Notes: generated by a model not told the origin, from the letters alone. A stretch of 64,000 nt of DNA from Priestia megaterium (GCF_023824195.1 NZ_CP085442.1:2146001-2210000); one strand, 5' to 3'. Counted from the stretch's first letter, positions 17,773 to 26,313 are shown. Translations and numbers: made by a program.

Positions 17773-18798
17773 TTAGTAAGCAGCTAGAGTGTGATTAGTT
17801 TTCTGGGCATCTCCTTCACTGAATGCTTCTTTTAAGAGCGTGTAAGATCGCTTTTTTTGTTCGAAATTTTGAATAGCAGTAAGTATGATAAATTCATCAA
17901 TAGAAAACGCCTGTTTCAAAGCTTGGAGCTTTTGACGAACGGTTTCTTTTGTACCGTATATAACGTTTGCTTCTTTCTCTTCAATTCGATAGCTTTCTTT
18001 GGACTGTTGACCAAATTCTTCAGCTTTTTCTTTGGAGCCTAATGTAACGGACTTACCATTTTGTAAGTATACTTTAAATATTTTTGTGCTGGATGCTAAT
18101 GTTTTTGCTTCTTCTACGGTATCCGCTACGATGACGGAAAGCGCAACGACAAGCGAGCGAGCGTGAGATGAAACGTGCTGATTATAGGCAGAAATCGCTT
18201 CTTCTAGTACTTTTTGCTCCCCATTAATGAATTGAGCAAATACATATGGAAGGTTTAATGAAGCCGCAACTTCTGCGCTTGAAGCACTTGCTCCCAGTAA
18301 AAACATATCTGCTGATTTTTCCGGTTTTGGATAGGCTTTTAAACCGTAAAGAGGGTGATCTTCCGGCAGCGTATCGTTTAAGTATTGTTTAAGTTCTATC
18401 AGTTTGTCTGTTAAGGACTTAGTGGTCTGAGAGTTTTGTTGTAAGGCTTGAGTAGAATGAGGTAGTCCTCCTGGTGCTCTACCGATTCCAAGATCGATGC
18501 GATTTGGAGATAATGAGGCTAAAACGTTAAAATTTTCTGCTACTTTATAAGGGCTGTAGTGCTGAAGCATAACACCTCCTGAACCAATACGGATATGATG
18601 CGTTTTAGCGAGCAGGTGAGAAATTAACACTTCAGGTGATGATCCTACAACATGTTCAGAGTCATGATGCTCCGCTACCCAAAAGCGATGGTAGCCAAGT
18701 TCTTCTGCTAGCTGAGCTAATTGAATAGTATGCTGAAATGCATCTTCAGCACGCTCACCTTCATAACGCGGGCTTTGATCTAAAATACTTAATTTCAC
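17773..18798 (-). CDS. ytmO: LLM-class flavin-dependent monooxygenase, MsnO8 type (YtmO-like)
   Basis: A 341-residue bacterial-luciferase-like TIM barrel. The N-terminal pattern KLSILDQSPRYEG, the segment GYHRFWVAEHHDSEHVVGSSPEVLI and RIDLGIGRAPGG mark the MsnO8 subgroup. Such enzymes use FMNH2 and O2; the B. subtilis ytmI-operon members act in salvage of S-modified cysteines. The start is taken as GTG 18798, since AAGGAG overlaps the earlier GTG at 18807. In B. subtilis ytmO lies inside the operon, whereas here it is divergent from the operon starting at 19126. The 3' end meets copy C of the repeat. Confidence 0.82.
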   Translation of the reverse strand: MKLSILDQSPRYEGERAEDAFQHTIQLAQLAEELGYHRFWVAEHHDSEHVVGSSPEVLISHLLAKTHHIRIGSGGVMLQHYSPYKVAENFNVLASLSPNRIDLGIGRAPGGLPHSTQALQQNSQTTKSLTDKLIELKQYLNDTLPEDHPLYGLKAYPKPEKSADMFLLGASASSAEVAASLNLPYVFAQFINGEQKVLEEAISAYNQHVSSHARSLVVALSVIVADTVEEAKTLASSTKIFKVYLQNGKSVTLGSKEKAEEFGQQSKESYRIEEKEANVIYGTKETVRQKLQALKQAFSIDEFIILTAIQNFEQKKRSYTLLKEAFSEGDAQKTNHTLAAY

Positions 18799-18913
18799 TG
18801 AAAACACTCCTTAAAGTTGATAAAAAAGGTAAGAATAATTGGGATTAATTTTAGCAAAGGATTTTCCAGATGAAAAGAGTTTTTTTAAAGAAAAATATTT
18901 TTTGAAAAATAAG

Positions 18914-18942
18914 TTGACTTTGCCATTTTGAGGCTATATAGT
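18914..18942 (+). promoter_or_regulatory. Promoter P1 of the sulfur-salvage operon
   Basis: TTGACT (18914-18919), exactly 17 bases, TATAGT (18937-18942). The initiation region AATCATCAAAT (18945-18955) recurs at the same distance from the -10 box in promoter P2 at 23677, pointing to shared control. Confidence 0.72.
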
Positions 18943-18950
18943 TGAATCAT

Positions 18951-19103
18951 CAAATAGAAAAGCCGATAAAACAACTTGGATAAATAAGAATTAAGTGAGT
19001 ATGTTTCAAAGACACTTCACTTCATTCTCCGGTTTTATCAAAGAAACAGTTAAAGCTGATTGGTCTACCAAAGGCTCCTGAGTAAACTCCAGGAGCCTTT
19101 TTG
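18951..19103 (+). promoter_or_regulatory. Structured leader ending in a terminator (possible attenuator/riboswitch)
   Basis: A 5' leader of about 150 nt between promoter P1 and the first gene. The outer pair GATAAAAC (18965) / GTTTTATC (19032) is perfect and encloses AAGTGA (18993) / TCACTT (19017). A small TTGG-TCTA-CCAA hairpin follows near 19060. The terminator AGGCTCCTG (19072) / CAGGAGCCT (19090) with T5 stands directly before the ribosome binding site. None of the SAM (S-box), T-box or FMN riboswitch consensus blocks is visible. The layout suggests premature termination control. Confidence 0.6.
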
Positions 19104-19125
19104 CTGTAAAAAGGAGGGGGAAAAA

Positions 19126-19656
19126 GTGAGCGATGTATGTATTTTATATAACGGAAGCTCCCATAATTATCAACAAATAGCCTCAGTGAAAGGTGAGCTA
19201 GAAGCTTGCTTAACCTCAAAAGGAGTGCGGGCAGAAGCTATCTCGTATCATGATGTACACGCTTTAACAGAGAAAGCGCAGAAAGAAGTAAAGGCATTTA
19301 GTTCAAAAGTGAACCAAGCCAAAAGTATTGTCGTTCTGTTATCTGGCGTGAATGAAACATACGTACAGTCTTTTGACCAGCTGACAAAAATATTGCCAGA
19401 AGATTTATTGCATAAAAAAATACTTCTGCCAATTCTTATTGGTGAAAATGTGAATTCTTTACTAAAAGCTAAATATGACTTAAAGCTTTTAGCATCTTTT
19501 TTAGGTAGACCTTATTGGCTCAGCAGTCTTTTTCTGCTGCATGAATACGTCTCTTTTGCAGGAATCAACAATGCGAATGCCAAAAGTCGTTTAAAGGAAG
19601 CTGTGGATGAGCTGATTTATAGAGCCGATCTATCCCTTCAAACATTTATAAAATGA
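19126..19656 (+). CDS. NADPH-dependent FMN reductase-like protein (SsuE-like flavodoxin fold)
   Basis: A 176-residue flavodoxin-like protein. The GSS near residue 10 and the block LTKILPEDLLHKKILLPILI with ENVNSLLKAKYDLKLLASFL (about 95-130) match the SsuE/MsuE type, where the corresponding region reads LLPERALQGKVVLPLATGG. SsuE supplies reduced FMN to desulfonating monooxygenases. Here the protein would feed the two luciferase-like enzymes at 17773 and 24546. Conservation is weak in the first 60 residues, so catalytic competence is inferred. The start is GTG 19126 behind AAGGAGGGGG, just after the leader terminator. It overlaps nothing and precedes the acetyltransferase by 10 bases. Confidence 0.65.
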   Translation: MSDVCILYNGSSHNYQQIASVKGELEACLTSKGVRAEAISYHDVHALTEKAQKEVKAFSSKVNQAKSIVVLLSGVNETYVQSFDQLTKILPEDLLHKKILLPILIGENVNSLLKAKYDLKLLASFLGRPYWLSSLFLLHEYVSFAGINNANAKSRLKEAVDELIYRADLSLQTFIK

Positions 19657-19666
19657 GGTGAAGAAA

Positions 19667-20191
19667 ATGAGTGAATTATTTCGATTAGCAACCGTAGAAG
19701 ATGCTGAAGAACTGTTAGATTTAACACTTCGAGCATACGAGCCGATTCGAAAGCTAGGAATTAAGTTTCCCGCTGCAACGGCAACGATTGAACTTGTAAC
19801 AGAAAACATTCAAAACAGCCGCTGCTACGTGCTGGAAAGTGATAAAAAAATCGTAGCTACGATTACAGCAAGAACGTATAAAGAAATAACGAACTGGCCT
19901 TTCTTATGGTGGTTTGCGGTAGATCCTTTGGTTAAAAAGAAAGGAGTAGGTTCTAAACTCTTAACATGGGTTGAAGAAACAATTATTCGGGATCAATTGG
20001 GGGAACCTGCCGTTACATTGGCTACTTCTAATCGACATCCGTGGTTGATTCCTATGTATGAAAGGAAAGGGTATGAACGGTTTTTTGAAGTCGATCAAGG
20101 AGAAGAAGGAAAAGGCGTATTCTTAAGGAAAATCTTACATCCTGAAAGATATGAGTTAGAAAAACACAAGGAGTTACAAAAAGCTAATTAA
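19667..20191 (+). CDS. ytmI: GNAT N-acetyltransferase (YtmI/SnaA-like)
   Basis: A 174-residue acetyltransferase of the GNAT fold: substrate side RLATVEDAEELLDLTLRAYE at the start, and the acetyl-CoA loop VKKKGVGSKLL near residue 95 (Q/RxxGxG/A motif A). Operon position matches B. subtilis ytmI, whose product N-acetylates S-modified cysteines such as S-(2-succino)cysteine before oxidative cleavage. The start at 19667 is preferred over an in-frame GTG at 19658, which forms part of the GAGGTG ribosome binding site. The assignment to ytmI rests on gene order and general fold, since GNAT families look alike. Confidence 0.72.
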   Translation: MSELFRLATVEDAEELLDLTLRAYEPIRKLGIKFPAATATIELVTENIQNSRCYVLESDKKIVATITARTYKEITNWPFLWWFAVDPLVKKKGVGSKLLTWVEETIIRDQLGEPAVTLATSNRHPWLIPMYERKGYERFFEVDQGEEGKGVFLRKILHPERYELEKHKELQKAN

Positions 20192-20217
20192 TAATTTAAA
20201 AGAAAAGAGGAGAAACC

Positions 20218-20484
20218 ATGTCAGCAAAGATTTTATTATGGAATCGAAAAGGTTGTCATCATTGCGAGGAACTAAAAGCATATTTTCATGAGAAAGGATA
20301 TCAATATGAAAGTATCGACGTAGAGGGAAAAGATTATTTGCGGGATTTACTTGAAATTAAATACGGTATTCGCCATGTACCGGTCGTTGAAATTGGAGAC
20401 GAGGGGCAGTTTAAAGGAGTAATTGAAAAAGATTATGAACAAATAGAAAAATTGATTGAAGACTATTCACCAATAGTTAAATAG
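20218..20484 (+). CDS. ytnI: Glutaredoxin-like protein (YtnI-like)
   Basis: An 88-residue thioredoxin-fold protein with the active site CHHC (C13, C16) in WNRKGCHHCEELK, the cis-proline motif RHVPVVEIGD (about 55) and a C-terminal helix. In B. subtilis the matching gene lies in the ytmI operon. A thiol/disulfide or mixed-disulfide handling role in cysteine salvage is likely but not proven. The ribosome binding site AGAGGAG precedes the ATG. Confidence 0.8.
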   Translation: MSAKILLWNRKGCHHCEELKAYFHEKGYQYESIDVEGKDYLRDLLEIKYGIRHVPVVEIGDEGQFKGVIEKDYEQIEKLIEDYSPIVK

Positions 20485-20553
20485 CTGGGACATCCATTTT
20501 ATTAATTCATTAAAACAATAAATTATTTTGAGACATAGTGAGGGACAAAACAC

Positions 20554-21375
20554 ATGAAAAAACTAAAGCTGACAGCTATCTTTTTATCACTTCTTTTATT
20601 ATTAGCCGCTTGCGGAACACCCAATAAAGAAACAGCAGCTAACGCAAGCAAAGACAAAGTGCAAAAAATTATAGTAGGAACGGGTACGCAATTTCCGAAC
20701 ATTTGCTTTCTTGACGATAAAGGAAATCTAACAGGGTATGACGTAGAACTTGTTAAAGAAATAGACAAACGTCTTCCAAACTATAAGTTTGAATTTAAGA
20801 CAATGGATTTTTCTAATTTACTTTTGAGCTTAGAATCGAACAAAATTGATTTAGTAGCCCATCAGATGGAAGTGAATGAAGAGAGAAAACAAAAGTTCCT
20901 TTTTAATAAAGAACCTTATAATATTTTTCCGCTACATGTAGTTGTAAACGAAAAAAATACGTCAATTAAATCAATTAAAGATTTGAGTGGTAAAAAGGTA
21001 ATTGTAGGAGCAACAAGTAATTCTGCTAACTTAATCGATAAGTATAACAAAGAACATGGAAATAAAATTAATATCGTCTATTCAGGCCAAGGATCTGATG
21101 ATACAAAAACGCAGCTGAAAACAGGGCGTGCGGATGCCACGATTAGTACGCCGTTTGCAGTTGACTTTGTCAATAAGCAAGCGGACGCAGAGCAAAAAGT
21201 TGTAGGGCCTGCTATTTCAAATTCAAAAGTATATTTTATGCTTCGCAAAAATGAAACAGGTTTACAAAAAGATGTTGATAAAGCGTTAAAAGAAATAAAA
21301 GAAGACGGAACATTGACAAAATTAAGTAAAAAATGGCTGGGAGAAGATTATACAAAAGCAGCTGGAAATAACTAA
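20554..21375 (+). CDS. tcyK: Cystine/sulfur amino-acid ABC transporter, substrate-binding lipoprotein
   Basis: A 273-residue solute-binding protein of amino-acid family 3. The signal peptide ends in the lipobox LLAAC (Cys about residue 20), followed by a linker and the two-lobed binding domain (FPNICFLDDKGNLTGYDVELVKEI at the start; KKWLGEDY at the end). It should present cystine or S-modified cysteines to the permeases encoded downstream. B. subtilis has two paralogues (TcyJ and TcyK) at this place; only one is present here. A hairpin follows in the 74-base gap before tcyL. Confidence 0.85.
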   Translation: MKKLKLTAIFLSLLLLLAACGTPNKETAANASKDKVQKIIVGTGTQFPNICFLDDKGNLTGYDVELVKEIDKRLPNYKFEFKTMDFSNLLLSLESNKIDLVAHQMEVNEERKQKFLFNKEPYNIFPLHVVVNEKNTSIKSIKDLSGKKVIVGATSNSANLIDKYNKEHGNKINIVYSGQGSDDTKTQLKTGRADATISTPFAVDFVNKQADAEQKVVGPAISNSKVYFMLRKNETGLQKDVDKALKEIKEDGTLTKLSKKWLGEDYTKAAGNN

Positions 21376-21387
21376 AGCACTTACTGT

Positions 21388-21410
21388 GACCCAAGCCTTA
21401 AACTTGGGTC
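21388..21410 (+). other. Intercistronic hairpin after the binding-protein gene
   Basis: GACCCAAG (21388) / CTTGGGTC (21403) is an 8-bp stem without a T-run. Such hairpins 3' of binding-protein genes commonly protect that segment of mRNA, giving more binding protein than permease; that role is inferred here. Confidence 0.5.
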
Positions 21411-21449
21411 CTTTCGCTACCTGTAGAGGGAAACAAAGGAGAGAAAAAG

Positions 21450-22148
21450 ATGGGAAAAGCATTTGATATAGAGCTGATTTTCACCTCTATTCCTCAATTA
21501 TTATCTTATTTGCATATTACAATTTGGATTTTGGTTGCTTCACTTGTGATTGGCAGTACCTTGGGATTGTTTATTGCCCTGCCTCGTATTTATAAAGTAC
21601 CTGTGTTAAGTCAAATAGCAGCAGTTTATATTTCTTTTATGAGGGGGACGCCTATTTTAATTCAATTATTTTTAGTTTTTTACGGGATACCTGCCCTTTT
21701 ACAATTGATTCATATTGACGTTTCTAGAATGGCTCCGCTCGTATTTGTTATTATCACGTATTCACTGAGCACGGCGGCGTCTTTTTCTGAAATGATGCGC
21801 GGTGCCATTAATAGTGTAGATAAAGGGCAAACTGAAGCAGCTTATAGTATAGGAATGACCGGAAAACAAACGTTCACTCGAATTGTGCTGCCGCAAGCTC
21901 TCGTTGTAGCCTTTCCTAACTTTGGAAATCTTGTGATTGGGTCCTTAAAAGATACGTCTTTAGCCTTTACCATTGGTGTGATGGATATGATGGGAAGAGG
22001 AGATACCATTATCGCTGCAACGGCTCATGCAGTGGAGGTATATATTGCACTTGCCATTATTTATTATTTTGTGGCGATGATATTAGAGAAATTTTTTGTG
22101 AAATCAGAACAGAAGCTGCAAAAACATGATCAGCCTGTTCATGTATAA
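21450..22148 (+). CDS. tcyL: Amino-acid ABC transporter permease (TcyL)
   Basis: A 232-residue His/Glu/Gln-type permease with five or six membrane segments. SFMRGTPILIQLFLVFYGIP (about 62-81) and the ATPase-contact loop [22 protein letters not shown] (about 130-151, EAA motif) are diagnostic. It pairs with TcyM to form the membrane channel. The start is preceded by AAAGGAG. Confidence 0.87.
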   Translation: MGKAFDIELIFTSIPQLLSYLHITIWILVASLVIGSTLGLFIALPRIYKVPVLSQIAAVYISFMRGTPILIQLFLVFYGIPALLQLIHIDVSRMAPLVFVIITYSLSTAASFSEMMRGAINSVDKGQTEAAYSIGMTGKQTFTRIVLPQALVVAFPNFGNLVIGSLKDTSLAFTIGVMDMMGRGDTIIAATAHAVEVYIALAIIYYFVAMILEKFFVKSEQKLQKHDQPVHV

Positions 22149-22175
22149 AACGAGCTTACTAAAAGAGGTGTAAAC

Positions 22176-22886
22176 ATGATTATTGACGTACCGTTTATAT
22201 GGACAGCATTTGTAGAAATTTTAAAGGCATTACCTTTAACGCTCCTTATTACCATCGGTCCGTTACTAGGCGGGTTGCTTATTGGTATTGCTGTTGCGGC
22301 TGTGAGAATCAATTCAGTGAAAATAATAACGCCAATTGCCAACGTATACGTATCATTTTTCCGAGGAACGCCTGCTATTCTTCATATTATGGTTATTTAC
22401 CTAGGGTTCCCGCTATTTATTAATAAACTATCGAGTTACTATGGATGGGGCTTCAATGCAAACAGCATTCCTATTGTCGTATTTGTATTAATCGCTTTGT
22501 CTTTTACAGCGGGAGCTTATATGTCAGAGATTATTCGCTCTGGTTTGTTAGCTGTAGAAAAAGGACAAATTGAGGCTGCGTATTCCATTGGAATGAATCG
22601 TTTTCAATCGATGAAACGAATTGTTTTTCCACAGGCGTTTGCTTTGTCTTTACCGAATTTATGTAATATCTTCATCGGCTTTTTGCATACGTCTTCTATC
22701 GCATTCATCGTATCGCAAAAAGAGCTAAACGGTGCTGCTAATATCGTAGCTTCGAATAACCTCAAGTTTTTAGAAGCTTATATTGCTGCTGCTCTTATTT
22801 ATTGGATGCTGACGATGTTAATAGAAGGAATAACAGCGCTGCTTGAACGAAAATTAACTGTTTATAATCGAGGAGGGGTTGTATGA
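22176..22886 (+). CDS. tcyM: Amino-acid ABC transporter permease (TcyM)
   Basis: A 236-residue permease paralogous to the gene upstream: [20 protein letters not shown] (about 60-79) and the EAA loop [22 protein letters not shown]. It forms the heterodimeric channel with TcyL. The ribosome binding site is AAGAGGTG. Its 3' end overlaps the ATPase gene by four bases (ATGA-type), showing translational coupling. Confidence 0.87.
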   Translation: MIIDVPFIWTAFVEILKALPLTLLITIGPLLGGLLIGIAVAAVRINSVKIITPIANVYVSFFRGTPAILHIMVIYLGFPLFINKLSSYYGWGFNANSIPIVVFVLIALSFTAGAYMSEIIRSGLLAVEKGQIEAAYSIGMNRFQSMKRIVFPQAFALSLPNLCNIFIGFLHTSSIAFIVSQKELNGAANIVASNNLKFLEAYIAAALIYWMLTMLIEGITALLERKLTVYNRGGVV

Positions 22887-23656
22887 TTACACTAACAAAT
22901 ATAAAAAAAACATTTGGTCATAATACAGTATTGGACGGTATTGATTTAATTGTTAAAAAAGGCGATGTTGTGACCATTTTAGGACCGAGTGGTTCTGGAA
23001 AGACTACGTTTTTACGCTGCATTAATTTCTTAGAAAAAGCAGATGAAGGAGAAGTTTCGATTGATCAATTTACGATTCAGTGCCAAAAGCCAAACCGCAA
23101 AGACATTTTAACTCTTCGACAAAAAACAACGATGGTTTTTCAGCAATACAATTTGTTCAAACACAAAACCGTTATTGAAAATATTATGGAGGGGCTAGTT
23201 ATTGTTCAAAAGCTGCCAAAGGAAGAAGCGAAACAACGCAGTTTAGACGTCCTTGAAAAAGTTGGGCTTGCTGAAAAAGCAAATGCTTATCCAAGTCAGT
23301 TATCAGGAGGTCAACAGCAGCGAGTGGGCATTGCTAGAGCGCTTGCTTTAAATCCTGAAGTCATTTTATTTGATGAGCCGACGTCTGCTTTGGACCCTGA
23401 ACTGGTGGGTGAAGTACTGTCTGTTATTCGTAAAATTGCTGAAGAAGGAATTACGATGATTATTGTTACGCACGAAATGAGTTTCGCCCGTGAAGTCTCT
23501 AATCACGTTGTATTTATGGACGGAGGAAAGATTGTCGAACAAGGTCATCCTGAAGACATATTTTCAAATCCAAAAGAAGAACGAACAAAGCAATTTCTCA
23601 AGCGTATTAACCCAACGCATTCTCCTTACTCTTATATTTATGAAAAAACAATCTAA
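22883..23656 (+). CDS. tcyN: Amino-acid ABC transporter ATP-binding protein (TcyN)
   Basis: A 257-residue ATPase: Walker [10 protein letters not shown] (about residue 34), Q-loop VFQQYN, signature LSGGQQQR (about 138), Walker [13 protein letters not shown] and H-loop VTHE. It powers uptake through TcyL/TcyM. The start codon lies inside tcyM behind GAGGAGG. The C-terminus continues past the usual end of about 250 with a short Tyr-rich tail. Confidence 0.9.
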   Translation: MITLTNIKKTFGHNTVLDGIDLIVKKGDVVTILGPSGSGKTTFLRCINFLEKADEGEVSIDQFTIQCQKPNRKDILTLRQKTTMVFQQYNLFKHKTVIENIMEGLVIVQKLPKEEAKQRSLDVLEKVGLAEKANAYPSQLSGGQQQRVGIARALALNPEVILFDEPTSALDPELVGEVLSVIRKIAEEGITMIIVTHEMSFAREVSNHVVFMDGGKIVEQGHPEDIFSNPKEERTKQFLKRINPTHSPYSYIYEKTI

Positions 23657-23676
23657 TACTTTAATCTAAAACCCAC

Positions 23677-23705
23677 TTGACTCATAGGAATAATAAGTAT
23701 ATGAT
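23677..23705 (+). promoter_or_regulatory. Internal promoter P2 for ribR and ytnJ
   Basis: TTGACT (23677-23682), 17 bases, TATGAT (23700-23705). It shares with P1 (18914) the -35 box, the spacer length and the downstream AATCATCAAAT (23708-23718) at the same offset from the -10 box. Confidence 0.7.
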
Positions 23706-23742
23706 AAAATCATCAAATTAAACAAACCGACTAGATCACTAG

Positions 23743-23788
23743 AGGTTCTTTGCACAATGCGTGACATTGTGTAAAGAACCTTTTATTT
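23743..23788 (+). terminator. Leader terminator upstream of ribR
   Basis: A 17-bp stem, AGGTTCTTTGCACAATG (23743) with CATTGTGTAAAGAACCT (23765), has one G-U pair and a 5-base loop, followed by TTTTATTTTTT. It stands between promoter P2 and ribR, so transcription from P2, and read-through from tcyN, would stop here unless it is relieved. No competing antiterminator is obvious. Confidence 0.8.
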
Positions 23789-23821
23789 TTTACTAGACTT
23801 AAGGGAAGAAGGGTGAACGTA

Positions 23822-24544
23822 GTGAATAGAGGAGCATTAAAAGCTAAAACAAGCAAAAACCTTTTTATAAAAGGTCAGGTTGTACCTGGAAGGCAGCAAG
23901 GAAGACATTTGGGATTTCCAACAGCTAATATAGATACTCAGCATGAGGAATTAAAAAATGGCGTGTATGGTGTCCTCGTTCATCTGCGGGGACTTGAACA
24001 TATAGGAGTTATGAATGTAGGGGTTAAACCGACATTTGGATCGGAACTATCTAAAACATTTGAGGTTCATATTTTAGATTTTAACGACGTTATTTATGGA
24101 GAGACAGTTCAATGCGACGTAATCTTTCGGGTGCGAGGGGAAAAAAAGTTCCCTTCTATTGAGTTTTTAAAACATCAAATTAAAGCCGATACGCTACAAG
24201 TTAAGCAAAGATTTCAACATATGGGCTATGTATCTAGTGAACATACAGCTTCAAAGCTAGGGCAAGCGCGGTATTTAAATCTTCCTGATCTACAGTTTTT
24301 TAATTGGTGCCACAGTCAATTCAGAGTCAATAAAGGGATTTACAATACAATTGATCAATGGTTTTATGACGAAGGAATTGTAAATATTCACCCTAGAAGA
24401 GTTCACATTATCGCTTTTTTGCAATTTGCACAGGAAGGAAATGAAAGAAAGACAGAAAAAAAAGGAGTCCTTCGCTTTGGAGCAGGCGGTTTGACTAATC
24501 AATTACGAGAATTTATGAATGGATATGAAAAAGGAGAATGGTAA
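23822..24544 (+). CDS. ribR: RibR-like flavokinase with C-terminal regulatory domain
   Basis: A protein of about 240 residues. The N-terminal half (about 15-135) is a riboflavin-kinase domain: [20 protein letters not shown], the YGV and [11 protein letters not shown] segments, and FEVHILDFN with E. It would convert riboflavin to FMN. The C-terminal ~100 residues resemble the part of B. subtilis RibR that binds FMN-riboswitch RNA and relieves repression of riboflavin genes. In B. subtilis ribR also lies in the ytmI operon. Two GTG starts are possible (23813, 23822); the second has better spacing behind GGGAAGAAGG. It ends one base before ytnJ. Confidence 0.8.
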   Translation: MNRGALKAKTSKNLFIKGQVVPGRQQGRHLGFPTANIDTQHEELKNGVYGVLVHLRGLEHIGVMNVGVKPTFGSELSKTFEVHILDFNDVIYGETVQCDVIFRVRGEKKFPSIEFLKHQIKADTLQVKQRFQHMGYVSSEHTASKLGQARYLNLPDLQFFNWCHSQFRVNKGIYNTIDQWFYDEGIVNIHPRRVHIIAFLQFAQEGNERKTEKKGVLRFGAGGLTNQLREFMNGYEKGEW

Positions 24545-24545
24545 T

Positions 24546-25868
24546 ATGACACATCAAAGACAATTAAAGCTAGGGGCTATTATTCATGGAGTAGGAGGAA
24601 ACATGGGGGCATGGAGACACCCTGAAATTTTGTCAGATGCCAGCGTTAATTTCGGTTTTTACAAGCAGCAGGCTCAAAAAGCGGAAGAAGGAAAATTTGA
24701 TTTAGTGTTCATTGCCGATGGATTATATATCAATGAAAAATCGCTTCCGCATTTTTTGAATCGTTTTGAACCTCTTACTATTCTATCAGCACTTGCTTCT
24801 GTCACTTCTCATATTGGTTTAGTCGGCACTCTATCGACTTCGTATAGCGAGCCGTTTACGGTGGCTAGACAATTTGCTTCACTTGATCATATTAGCAGCG
24901 GCCGAGCGGGATGGAATGTTGTAACATCTCCATTAGAAGGATCTGCGCTTAACTATGGAAAAGAGCACCCCACCCATGATAAACGCTATAGAATAGCTGA
25001 AGAGTTTCTAGAAGTAACAAAGGGATTATGGGATTCTTGGGAAGATGATGCATTTATTCGAAATAAAGAAACCGGACAATTTTTTGAGGAGAAAAAGCTG
25101 CACCGCTTGCATCACAAAGGGGAATTTTTTTCTGTAGAAGGCCCGTTAAACATTGGCCGCTCAGTTCAGGGTCAGCCCGTAGTGTTTCAAGCAGGCTCTT
25201 CTGAAAGCGGCAAAGATTTAGCAGCGAAAACGGCTGACGCAGTGTTTACGGGACAAGACAATTTAGAAGAAGCAAAAGCTTTTTACCAAGATGTAAAATC
25301 AAGAGCCGTAGCGCAAGGACGCAATGAAAACGAACTTTTAATTTTCCCGGGAATTGGTCCTATCATTGGTAGTACAAATGAAGAAGCCGAAAGAAAATAT
25401 GAAGAACTTTCTCAATTGGTGACAATTGAACATGCGCTAAACTACTTAGGACGCTTTTTCGATCATTTTGATTTTTCACAGTTTCCGTTAGATGATCCAT
25501 TTCCTGACTTAGGAGATATAGGAAGTAATAGTTTCCGCAGTACAACCGACAAAATTAAAGAAAACGCCAAAAAATATAAGTGGACACTGCGAGAAGCAGC
25601 GCTGCGAATTGCTACACCTAAAACACAATTTATTGGGACGCCAGAGCATATCGCTAATTTGATGGAACAGTGGTTCGAAGAAAAAGGAGCTGACGGCTTT
25701 ATTATTCATTCAAGCGTTCCGCATGGCTTAGATGACTTTGTTGAACACGTCGTACCGATACTGCAAGAAAGAGGCTTGTATCGTACAGAATACGAAGGGA
25801 ATACATTAAGAAGTCACTTGGATTTGAATGTTCCGAAAAATCGCCACACACAGGTGAAAGTTAACTGA
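24546..25868 (+). CDS. ytnJ: LLM-class flavin monooxygenase, NtaA/SnaA/DszA type (YtnJ-like)
   Basis: A 440-residue luciferase-like oxygenase of the NtaA/SnaA/SoxA/DszA group: [20 protein letters not shown] at the start, [24 protein letters not shown] (about 90-113), [19 protein letters not shown] and the C-terminal ADGFIIH. It uses FMNH2 and O2. The B. subtilis counterpart cleaves N-acetylated S-modified cysteines. The start at 24546 follows AAGGAG; the frame upstream belongs to the ribR tail. The 3' end is followed by copy D of the repeat. Confidence 0.85.
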   Translation: MTHQRQLKLGAIIHGVGGNMGAWRHPEILSDASVNFGFYKQQAQKAEEGKFDLVFIADGLYINEKSLPHFLNRFEPLTILSALASVTSHIGLVGTLSTSYSEPFTVARQFASLDHISSGRAGWNVVTSPLEGSALNYGKEHPTHDKRYRIAEEFLEVTKGLWDSWEDDAFIRNKETGQFFEEKKLHRLHHKGEFFSVEGPLNIGRSVQGQPVVFQAGSSESGKDLAAKTADAVFTGQDNLEEAKAFYQDVKSRAVAQGRNENELLIFPGIGPIIGSTNEEAERKYEELSQLVTIEHALNYLGRFFDHFDFSQFPLDDPFPDLGDIGSNSFRSTTDKIKENAKKYKWTLREAALRIATPKTQFIGTPEHIANLMEQWFEEKGADGFIIHSSVPHGLDDFVEHVVPILQERGLYRTEYEGNTLRSHLDLNVPKNRHTQVKVN

Positions 25869-25877
25869 AGTAGATTC

Positions 25878-26215
25878 AAAGATACCGGGAAAAAAGTATT
25901 TTAGCTGAAGTGAAAAACGAACTATTAATCGAAATCTTTTGATTAATAGTTCGTTTTTTTGTTATGGTAAACGCAGGTTTCATCTGTTTAGTTCCCTTTA
26001 GCAGTTGATTGGAGGGCAAGGCGAAGACTCCTGGAAAAGCGGAACAGATGAGACCCCGCAGGAGCAAAAGCGACGAGGAGGCTCATCGGCCGCCCGCGGA
26101 AAGCGAAGTCTTGCATGGAAATCAACGGCCGTGTAACAAGCCATCCATATGAGCTCATGTATCCCATTTGCTCGTCTTTAGATTGAATTAATTTAGTTAT
26201 GTCTCGACCTTTTTT
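25878..26215 (+). repeat. Dispersed intergenic element, copy D (about 338 bp)
   Basis: The head is degenerate (GATACCGGGAAAAAAGTATT). The hairpin ACGAACTATTAATC / GATTAATAGTTCGT with T7 (25917-25961) has the same stem type as copy C. The core has full-length GC-rich pairs (GATGAGACCCCGCAGGAG and GAGGAGGCTCATCGG), and the tail is TTAGTTATGTCTCGACC. Copies C and D bracket the whole ytmO-ytnJ region in opposite orientation. Between its tail and the next gene lies an AT-rich stretch with no clear feature. Confidence 0.78.
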
Positions 26216-26313
26216 AATATTTTTAATATTAAAATATGGTAAAATTCTTTTTGTAGGTTATTCGTTTCAGTTCATAAGGCCTAAAGGGTTTTGAATACCC
26301 GGAAAGGAGTCAA

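Noticed and set aside
18951..19103. SAM (S-box), T-box or FMN riboswitch before the sulfur operon
   Set aside because: None of the conserved blocks (for example AGGGTGG of T-boxes or the S-box GGTGGAGGGA) is present, so only a generic structured leader is claimed.
20485..20553. A sixth, tiny copy of the dispersed repeat (CTGGGACAT ... TTTTGAGACATAG)
   Set aside because: Only the short end-like words match, the second word is in the wrong orientation, and there is no hairpin.
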